Source: a virus. Taken from it: a DNA stretch of 26,951 bases. The DNA lies in the IMG/VR virus record IMGVR_UViG_3300035670_001077, positions 1-26,951 of that record. One strand, written 5' to 3'. Position numbers and translations under genes: made by a program. Under the pieces are notes generated by a model that was not told where the DNA came from, ran no database searches, and saw only the letters and a program-made list of their open reading frames with translations. Shown here piece by piece: positions 21,790 to 26,951 of the stretch (position 1 is the first letter of the stretch; each line of letters begins with the position of its first letter).

Positions 21790-22289
21790 GCGACGATCCC
21801 CTATCCCAGGCTGTCGGCGAGCTGGAATGGACACAGGATAACTTGCGCCACGCCCTCCAACGCGCTCAAATTGCCGAAGCCCGTGTCGAAACACTTACGG
21901 CAGACCTGCAGCGTGCCAAAACGTGTGCGGCGTTGGACCGCATTGCCGCGCTCGACGAGCAAGTCGGGATCTCACTCAGCAGACCAGCACCGGTCCGAGC
22001 ACGCATGCTGCGTGAGGCGGCGACCGTGACCGAGGAGCGCGGCAAGACGTACGGCCCACCGGCGGAACACTTCGAGCGGACGGTGCGGGCGGCCTATGCC
22101 CTCATGCCAGATCTGTTCGCCCGGCCGCCGGAGCCTGAGGACTGGGGCAAACTCATGTGCATCGACAAACTGGCCCGCGACGCGGAGGTGGCCAAGGCCG
22201 ACAACATGATCGACCTGGCGGGCTATGCGGCGTGTGTGCACGAATGTCGGTCCGTGGATCAAGCGACCGACACTTCATCACAAATGTAG
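21786..22289 (+). CDS. DUF6378-type protein with N-terminal coiled coil
   Basis: 167 aa from GTG 21786. Residues about 5-60 are coiled coil. Residues about 70-155 match the DUF6378 pattern: TEERGKTYGPPAEHFERT, then YALMPD, DWGKLMCIDKLAR and KADNMIDLAGYAACV. In related phage proteins this domain is all-alpha and often sits near nucleotide-metabolism genes, but no activity is established. It precedes the primase-helicase by 27 bp that hold only an AAGGAC ribosome binding site. Confidence 0.72.
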   Translation: MSDDPLSQAVGELEWTQDNLRHALQRAQIAEARVETLTADLQRAKTCAALDRIAALDEQVGISLSRPAPVRARMLREAATVTEERGKTYGPPAEHFERTVRAAYALMPDLFARPPEPEDWGKLMCIDKLARDAEVAKADNMIDLAGYAACVHECRSVDQATDTSSQM

Positions 22290-22316
22290 TCAGTTCGATC
22301 CAACGGCAAGGACGCC

Positions 22317-24227
22317 ATGCCAGACACCGTTACCGCCGAGGTTGAGGCTGCGATGCAGCTGCTCGGGTTCATCTTTGAGCCCGGCGACCTGATCGAGTTC
22401 CGCACCATCGGAACCAAGCCAAGCCAACACTGGGCGATGCTGCAAGATGCATCAACTTGCATCAACTTGCTGCAGGCGTACCCGGCTGGCACGCACGTGT
22501 ACTTCGGAGCCAACCCACGCAGGGAGCGCGGCGGCAAGGCCGAGCACGTCGGGCTGGCCCGCTGCCTGTTCGCCGACTTCGACGGTGGCGTTGGCGTGGA
22601 GGAAGCCCGGCGTCGGTGGACCGAGGCCCTGATCCCCGAGCCCACCGTGATCGTCTCCACCGGCGGCGGCGTGCACGCCTGGTGGCGGTTGCTTGAGCCC
22701 ATGGAGGACCTGAAGGCGTGGACCGCACGCCAGAAGGCGCTGGCCATCCGGCTCGGGTCGGACCAGGCCGTGACCGACGCACCCCGGATCATGCGTCTGC
22801 CGGGTTTCAGGAACTGGAAGTACCACCACCAGCCACTGTGCGTGGTCGAGGCGTGCGAGCCCGACAACGTGTACGACCTGGACGAGTTCCCCGACCCGGT
22901 GCAGTTCGCGGCCGAGGCACCGGACGAGCACGTGGCCCCCGGCTCGCTGTCTGACCTGTCCCAGCGGTTCCTGCACGAGGGCTTCGTGATGCGGGCTGGG
23001 CGGCGGCAGACGATCTTCACGGTCGCCTGCGACCTGCGGGCCCGCGAGTGGGACCAGGGCGACGCCGAGCGGGCCATCATGAAGCGTGCCCGCCTGCTGA
23101 GGCTGGAGCCGGACGAGTTGGCCGACGTGCCGCGTCAGGTCCGCAACGCGTTCAAGGGCGACAGGGCGCCCTGCAGGGGCCGGGCTGAGGACGTGGAGGT
23201 GGCCGAGGAGGTCGAGCCGGTGAGCCAGCCGGTGGGCATCCTAGACCTGATACGGGCCAACCCGGCGATGAGGCGGCCGCTGGTGCACGGCCTGCTGCGG
23301 TCCGGCGAGACGATGAACATCATCGCCGCGCCCAAGACTGGCAAGTCGTGGATGGTGCTGGACCTTGCCCTGTGCGTGGCGACCGGGCGGGCGTGGATGA
23401 ACACCTACAAGGTCGAGCGGTCCAAGGTCCTGCTGGTGGACAACGAGTTGCACGAGGAGACCTTGGCCGAACGCCTGCAGCGGGTTGCTCAGGCCATGGG
23501 AATCCCGCTGGAGGAACTGGACGGGTGGCTGGAGGTCAAGAGCCTCCGCGGCGCCCTGCAGTCGTTCGAGACCCTTGACAGGGGCATGCTGGCACCCGTG
23601 CAGCCCGGCCACTACGGGCTGGTGATCTTCGACGCGTTCTACCGGTTCAACATCGGGGACGGTGCCGACGAGAACGACAACTCCTACATGGCCAGCACCT
23701 ACAACCGGCTAGACGCCATTGCCAAGCGGCTGGACGCGGCCCTGGTCTGCATCCACCACACGAGCAAGGGCAGCCAGGCCGAGAAGGCGGTGACCGACGT
23801 GGGCTCAGGGGCCGGGTCCATGAGCCGTGCTGCGGACACCCATCTGGTCCTGCGGGAGCACGAGCTGGAGAAGCACCTGGTGATCGACGCCGCCTGCCGG
23901 TCGTGGGCCCCGATCGAGGCCGCCGTGGTGCGGTTCGAGTACCCGCGGTTCTACCCGGAGCCGATGGCCGATCCCAAGATGCTGAAGAAGGCTCGAAAGG
24001 GCAAGGATGACGGCTGGGACGTGGACCGGTTCGTCAACGAGTTCTTCCCAAACCCGGCGATTGAGTTGTCGCACAGGGATCTAGAGGCGTCTGGCATTGA
24101 GGCTGGGCTGACGAAGAACCGCATCCGCACCTTGAAGGAGCAGGCGGTCGCCAAGACACCGAGGCGGAGGCCCCTCTTGGAGCGGGTGGGAGACGCCCGT
24201 TCGACCAAGTATCGGAGGGCATCGTGA
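22317..24227 (+). CDS. Primase-polymerase / RepA-like helicase fusion
   Basis: 636-aa replication protein that would synthesise primers and unwind DNA at the phage origin. The N-terminal primase-polymerase-like domain (about 1-200) has FADFDGG (D87-x-D89), STGGGVHAWW (114-123, with H120) and DAPRIMRLPGFRNWK, the motifs of archaeo-eukaryotic-type primases. The C-terminal AAA_25/RepA-type helicase has Walker A APKTGKS (338-344), Walker B LVIFD (435-439) and the sensor-like CIHHTSKG (478-485). No DNA polymerase gene is present, so the host replisome is probably used. It is followed immediately by an iteron-like repeat cluster. Confidence 0.85.
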   Translation: MPDTVTAEVEAAMQLLGFIFEPGDLIEFRTIGTKPSQHWAMLQDASTCINLLQAYPAGTHVYFGANPRRERGGKAEHVGLARCLFADFDGGVGVEEARRRWTEALIPEPTVIVSTGGGVHAWWRLLEPMEDLKAWTARQKALAIRLGSDQAVTDAPRIMRLPGFRNWKYHHQPLCVVEACEPDNVYDLDEFPDPVQFAAEAPDEHVAPGSLSDLSQRFLHEGFVMRAGRRQTIFTVACDLRAREWDQGDAERAIMKRARLLRLEPDELADVPRQVRNAFKGDRAPCRGRAEDVEVAEEVEPVSQPVGILDLIRANPAMRRPLVHGLLRSGETMNIIAAPKTGKSWMVLDLALCVATGRAWMNTYKVERSKVLLVDNELHEETLAERLQRVAQAMGIPLEELDGWLEVKSLRGALQSFETLDRGMLAPVQPGHYGLVIFDAFYRFNIGDGADENDNSYMASTYNRLDAIAKRLDAALVCIHHTSKGSQAEKAVTDVGSGAGSMSRAADTHLVLREHELEKHLVIDAACRSWAPIEAAVVRFEYPRFYPEPMADPKMLKKARKGKDDGWDVDRFVNEFFPNPAIELSHRDLEASGIEAGLTKNRIRTLKEQAVAKTPRRRPLLERVGDARSTKYRRAS

Positions 24228-24387
24228 GCCCTGATAACTACCCGGAGAATCTTGGGGCGAGAATCGTGGGGCCCCAAGATTACCCCGCAAGATTGGGCAG
24301 GAGAATCTTGTGGGGAATCCCTAACGGGATTCCCCCACAAGATTCGTCCTGCTGCCTTGAGGGACCCCGAGAATGACCCCCAAGATT
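24228..24387. repeat. Iteron cluster, candidate replication origin
   Basis: Seven copies of an AATCTTG(N-N)GGGG motif lie in 140 bp: + strand at 24248-24257, 24262-24271 (one mismatch) and 24304-24315, and minus strand at 24272-24281, 24283-24294, 24333-24344 and 24378-24387. Copies two and three abut as a near-palindrome. Copies at 24304 and 24333 flank GAATCCC-TAAC-GGGATTC, making a near-perfect dyad (24303-24345, one bulged base). The block follows the primase-helicase gene and the last copy overlaps the next gene's first codons. It may be the origin, a partition-like site or an operator cluster. Confidence 0.7.
24303..24345. repeat. Large palindrome inside the iteron cluster
   Basis: Left arm 24303-24321 and right arm 24326-24345 are complementary across their whole lengths except one extra C in the right arm, with a TAAC loop. 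This is the longest perfect-type dyad in the window after the integrase region. No T-run follows, so it is not a typical terminator. Confidence 0.7.
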
Positions 24388-24729
24388 CGGGTGGCGGGAA
24401 AGGCGGACCTTGTTCTGCGGGCTCTGGTCTGGCTGGAGGAGGGCCACGACTCGGGCAAGGCGCTTGCCTCGGTCAGGCAGACCGCCAGCCAGGACCACCG
24501 CAGGCTGGCCCTGTACCTCACCCTGCTGCACCGGGTCGGCCAGATCACCAGGCACGCCGCCTGCCGATGCCTGCGCCAAGACTGGCCCCGCTGTCGCTGG
24601 GCCCTCGAACGCCACGAACCGCCCCAGGAGGAGGTCACGGAGTGGGCTCGGCTGGTGCACGACGCGCTCGTGGTCATGGAACAGCAGCGCAGGGCCGCGA
24701 CAATGCGAGCATGCAGGAGACCGTCCTGA
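24373..24729 (+). CDS. Small basic early protein, unknown function
   Basis: 118 aa from ATG 24373 with GAGGGA at 24359-24364. The N-terminal residues (PKIRVAGK) are encoded by the last iteron copy. The body is alpha-helical and Arg/Leu-rich (ALASVRQTASQDHRRLALYL, then VGQITRHAACRCL). The helical pattern could hold a winged-helix-like DNA-binding fold, but I recognise no family. Location between the origin candidate and replication nuclease genes suggests a replication role. Confidence 0.5.
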   Translation: MTPKIRVAGKADLVLRALVWLEEGHDSGKALASVRQTASQDHRRLALYLTLLHRVGQITRHAACRCLRQDWPRCRWALERHEPPQEEVTEWARLVHDALVVMEQQRRAATMRACRRPS

Positions 24730-24953
24730 GATGGGGGCCATGCGACGGGGATACCGTGACCGTCGATCAGGACACCCGGGAGATCCGGGTGCCGGTGGTC
24801 TGCGGCACCTGCCTCGACGAGCTGCCGACCAACCTGTCCAAGGACGTGTACTCGGAGGCCCTGTACCTGCCCGACCCAGCCTCGGGCACGTGGATCTATT
24901 CGGGGCGGTTCCGCTACGGGTCGGATGGTCACCCCTACTTCCACATGGCGTAG
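24711..24953 (+). CDS. 80-aa protein, unknown function
   Basis: From ATG 24711, overlapping the previous gene by 19 bp and lacking a strong ribosome binding site, so the start is uncertain. It contains VVCGTCLDELPTNLSK, a C-x2-C pair, followed by a Tyr/Gly-rich beta segment (SGRFRYGSDGHPYFHMA). Small size and a single Cys pair could mean a metal-binding fold. No family recognised. Confidence 0.45.
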   Translation: MQETVLRWGPCDGDTVTVDQDTREIRVPVVCGTCLDELPTNLSKDVYSEALYLPDPASGTWIYSGRFRYGSDGHPYFHMA

Positions 24954-24993
24954 TGGTCCTTGTTTCGCGGGTCGAAATCTGGAGGATGAGGAC

Positions 24994-25380
24994 ATGGGCA
25001 AGCGCAGCCGGGACAAGGGCAAGCGCGGCGAGAGGGAGGCCGCGGCCATGATCGCCCACCATTGGAACGCCACCGGAGCACGCCGCGCCGTGCAGTTCTG
25101 TGGCCGCTCAGGAGACGCGGACCTCACCGGCGTGCCGGGCCTGCATTGCGAGGTCAAGCGGTACGCCCGTATCTCGGCGCTGGACTTCCTGCAGCAGGCC
25201 GAGATGGACGCCAGCCCGGACACCGTTCCCGTGGTGCTCATGCGTGAGGACACCAGCACCGAGTGGGTGGTCATGCTGCGGGTTTCGGATGCCCCGGAGT
25301 TCGCCAGGCGTCTGCTGCAGATGGTCGGCGAGCCGGGCCCGATCACGAATCCCGACGCCTACGCGGGGGGTTTGGAATGA
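24994..25380 (+). CDS. Holliday-junction-type PDDEXK nuclease
   Basis: 128 aa from ATG 24994 with AGGATGAGGAC upstream. It resolves branched DNA before packaging, by family inference. Motifs: KGKRGEREAAAMI (E13/E15), SGDADLTG (D41/D43) and HCEVKR (E53-x-K55), the E-D-ExK catalytic pattern of Hjc/VRR-like nucleases. The remaining region (ALDFLQQAEMDA, then VPVVLMRED and WVVMLR) fits the same fold. It couples to the metallophosphoesterase gene by ATGA. Confidence 0.78.
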   Translation: MGKRSRDKGKRGEREAAAMIAHHWNATGARRAVQFCGRSGDADLTGVPGLHCEVKRYARISALDFLQQAEMDASPDTVPVVLMREDTSTEWVVMLRVSDAPEFARRLLQMVGEPGPITNPDAYAGGLE

Positions 25381-26336
25381 CCACACGCGTCCGCGAGAAC
25401 ATTCGGGTGGAGCGTGATCTCAATGGTCACGTCTGGCGTGAGGGCTGCTCACCCGACAGCCGATGGACCGTCGAGAAACTGAGCCGCAACGTGCACCGGG
25501 TCACCATGCTCTGCGACACCGCTCACCAGTTCGAGTGGTGGGGCCTGCTGTCGAGCGATCGGCACCACGACAACGCGCACACGAATCAGGCCTTGGAGCG
25601 AAAGCACCTTGAGGAGATCACCAAGCGCAAGGGCGGCATCCTTGATTGCGGCGACCTGTTCTGCGCGATGCAGGGCAAGTGGGACCCCCGGGCTGACCGA
25701 TCCGCCCTACGGCCCGAGTACCAGGCAGGCGACTACCTCGACGCCCTAGTGCGTGAGGGCGTCAAGTTCTTCCAGCCCTACGCCGATCGCTTCGTCTGCA
25801 TCGGCCGAGGCAACCACGAGACCGCGATCCACAAGCGTCACGAGACGGATCTGATCGAGCGTCTGTGTGCGGGCTTGAGCAACGGCCCGGTGCCCGTGCA
25901 TTCAGGCGGGTACGGCGGCTACGTGCTGTTCCGCTGCATCACGAGGAAGGGCGGGTCGTACTCGTTCAAGATCCGCTACTTCCACGGCTCCGGTGGCGGC
26001 GCGATGATGACCCACGGCGTGCTGGACACGCGGCGCCATGCCAGCATCTACCCCGACGCAGACATGGTGATCACTGGGCACAGTCACCACCACTGGGTCG
26101 TTCCGATCGCACGCGAGCGAATTCGGCAGTTCAGCGGGAAGGCCGAGGTGACCATCGACGAGCAGCTGCACGTGCGGATCGGCACGTACAAGGACGAGCA
26201 CGGCGACGGGTTTGGTGGCTGGAGTGTCGAGAAGGGCCTACCACCGAAGGGGCTCGGAGCGGTCTGGATGCGTCTGCACATTGCGGGCAAGCAGGGCGAG
26301 TACCGGCTGGCTGCGGAGGTGACTCGTGCCCAGTGA
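25377..26336 (+). CDS. Calcineurin-like metallophosphoesterase
   Basis: 319 aa from ATG 25377. The five metal-binding blocks are present: SDRHHDN (D61-x-H63, D65), CGDLF (G92-D93), GRGNHET (N146-H147-E148), YFHGSGGG and ITGHSHHHW. This makes it a complete dimetal phosphoesterase. Phage members of this family may act on DNA ends, nucleotides or RNA, and the substrate cannot be told. Neighbouring nuclease and peptidase genes suggest a nucleic-acid processing role. It overlaps the next gene by 11 bp. Confidence 0.85.
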   Translation: MTTRVRENIRVERDLNGHVWREGCSPDSRWTVEKLSRNVHRVTMLCDTAHQFEWWGLLSSDRHHDNAHTNQALERKHLEEITKRKGGILDCGDLFCAMQGKWDPRADRSALRPEYQAGDYLDALVREGVKFFQPYADRFVCIGRGNHETAIHKRHETDLIERLCAGLSNGPVPVHSGGYGGYVLFRCITRKGGSYSFKIRYFHGSGGGAMMTHGVLDTRRHASIYPDADMVITGHSHHHWVVPIARERIRQFSGKAEVTIDEQLHVRIGTYKDEHGDGFGGWSVEKGLPPKGLGAVWMRLHIAGKQGEYRLAAEVTRAQ

Positions 26337-26604
26337 CTACCGCACCAGGATCAACAACCGCACGTGGCGGGTGCAGTTCGTCGAGGCCAAGGCCATGGGC
26401 AAGGCGTGGGGCCTGTGCGATCACCCGCCTGGTCGGCATCCCACCATCAGCATCCGCCGCAGCCTCAAGCCGCAGGCCATGCTTGACACGCTGGTGCATG
26501 AGGTGTTGCACGCTGCCCGGCCCGAGCTGGACGAGGAGGCTGTGGACACCACGGCCACCGCAATCGCCAAGGCCCTGTGGCGTGCGGGCTGGAGGCAGGC
26601 ATGA
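26326..26604 (+). CDS. Small HExxH metallopeptidase-like protein
   Basis: 92 aa from GTG 26326, with GGAGGT 5 nt upstream inside the previous gene. It contains VHEVLHA (H58-E59-x-x-H62) with downstream Glu/Asp residues (ELDEEAVDTTATAIAKALWR) that could supply the third zinc ligand. This arrangement is common in short phage proteins related to SprT-like domains; whether it cleaves protein is unproven. It couples to the HNH gene by ATGA. Confidence 0.72.
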   Translation: MPSDYRTRINNRTWRVQFVEAKAMGKAWGLCDHPPGRHPTISIRRSLKPQAMLDTLVHEVLHAARPELDEEAVDTTATAIAKALWRAGWRQA

Positions 26605-26933
26605 GGCAGCGTCCGCCTAGGCTGCGTGTCGGCCCAGCACCGACGCCACGTCTGGTCACCCACCAAGCCGAGGACCGAGGCACCACGCACGAGCGCGGCT
26701 ACGGTCGCCACTGGCAATTGCTGCGTGAGGTGGTGCTGAACGAGGAGCCGCTGTGCAGGCGGTGCAGCAGTCGAGGCCGCACCACTGCGGCGTCGCTCGT
26801 GGATCACATCAAGCCGCTGCGTGATGGCGGCGACAACGAGCGGAGCAACCTGCAGCCGCTGTGCGTCGACTGTCACGCGGTGAAGACGAAGCAGGACATC
26901 CGGGCCAGAAGACCGGGGGGGCTGACGAAATGA
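26601..26933 (+). CDS. HNH endonuclease (packaging partner candidate)
   Basis: 110 aa from ATG 26601. The HNH core is complete: LCRRC (C52, C55), LVDHIKPLRDGGDNE (D68, H69), SNLQPLCVDCH (N83, C88, C91, H92) and following Lys. It resembles HK97 gp74-type enzymes that, with the terminase, create the cohesive ends needed for packaging. In such phages the gene sits just upstream of terS, as it would here if the window is circular or continues. A further start codon overlaps its stop. Confidence 0.88.
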   Translation: MRQRPPRLRVGPAPTPRLVTHQAEDRGTTHERGYGRHWQLLREVVLNEEPLCRRCSSRGRTTAASLVDHIKPLRDGGDNERSNLQPLCVDCHAVKTKQDIRARRPGGLTK

Positions 26934-26951
26934 CGCAATATCGGCATGACT
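26930..26951 (+). CDS. Partial open frame at the window end
   Basis: ATG 26930 overlaps the HNH stop as ATGA and reads MTQYRHD before the window ends, fitting the local coupling pattern. It is cut off, so the product cannot be named. If the window were circular, the frame would continue to a TGA at 120-122 inside terS, which is an unlikely overlap. Confidence 0.35.

Noticed and set aside
24303-24345. Intrinsic terminator after primase-helicase
   Set aside because: A strong dyad but no T-run on either strand, and both arms are copies of the repeated iteron motif.
1-26951. CRISPR arrays or anti-phage defence loci
   Set aside because: No regularly spaced repeats, cas genes or defence gene pairs were seen; the repeats found lie near integrase and replication genes.

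Overview
The window is a GC-rich segment of a tailed double-stranded DNA bacteriophage genome. All recognised genes are on the + strand, packed with 4-bp ATGA/GTGA stop-start overlaps and clear AGGAG-type ribosome binding sites. It encodes a siphovirus-type morphogenesis module (Terminase_1 large subunit, HK97-fold capsid, tail tube, tape measure, frameshifted tail chaperone), a tyrosine integrase and a replication/recombination module, so I read it as a temperate siphophage or prophage. The host is not identifiable. A tRNA 3'-end copy at the putative attP carries no CCA after the discriminator, which argues against hosts that encode CCA in all tRNA genes. The Cys-rich proteins and capsid repeats recall phages of aquatic bacteria such as planctomycetes, but that is only a weak impression.

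Layout. 1-7226: small and large terminase, portal, prohead protease, then two adjacent HK97-type capsid proteins. The first capsid gene has a 226-bp promoter/leader region with strong inverted repeats; a 12-bp GAAA-loop terminator follows the second. 7289-13494: head-decoration/spike fibre, head-tail connectors, tail terminator, tail tube, tail assembly chaperones joined by a textbook -1 frameshift site (GGGAAAC plus a near-perfect hairpin), and a short tape measure protein. 13494-17011: tail/baseplate proteins without recognised family, three small membrane proteins (lysis or adsorption candidates) and two Cys-rich proteins. 17083-18423: tyrosine integrase whose 3' third also carries a probable attP (tRNA 3' end plus terminator on the minus strand, inverted repeats, tandem dyads). 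18359-22289: early genes: a 47-aa sigma-region-4-like HTH protein, RecE-like exonuclease, RecT/Red-beta-like annealing protein, SSB-like protein with a DDIPF tip, and small coiled-coil and DUF6378 proteins. 22317-26951: primase-helicase fusion, an iteron-like repeat cluster that may be the replication origin, Holliday-junction-type nuclease, metallophosphoesterase, HExxH peptidase, and an HNH endonuclease. HNH enzymes often partner the terminase genes that start this window.

Functionally, the early genes would replicate the genome from the iteron region with the primase-helicase and recombine it with RecE/RecT/SSB and the resolvase. The late genes build the virion, and HNH plus terminase would cut and package DNA. 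No lytic repressor, DNA polymerase or endolysin is recognisable here.

The most unusual features are the tandem capsid paralogues (one with a tandem-repeat insertion near the E-loop), the attP nested inside the integrase reading frame, and the seven-copy iteron cluster.
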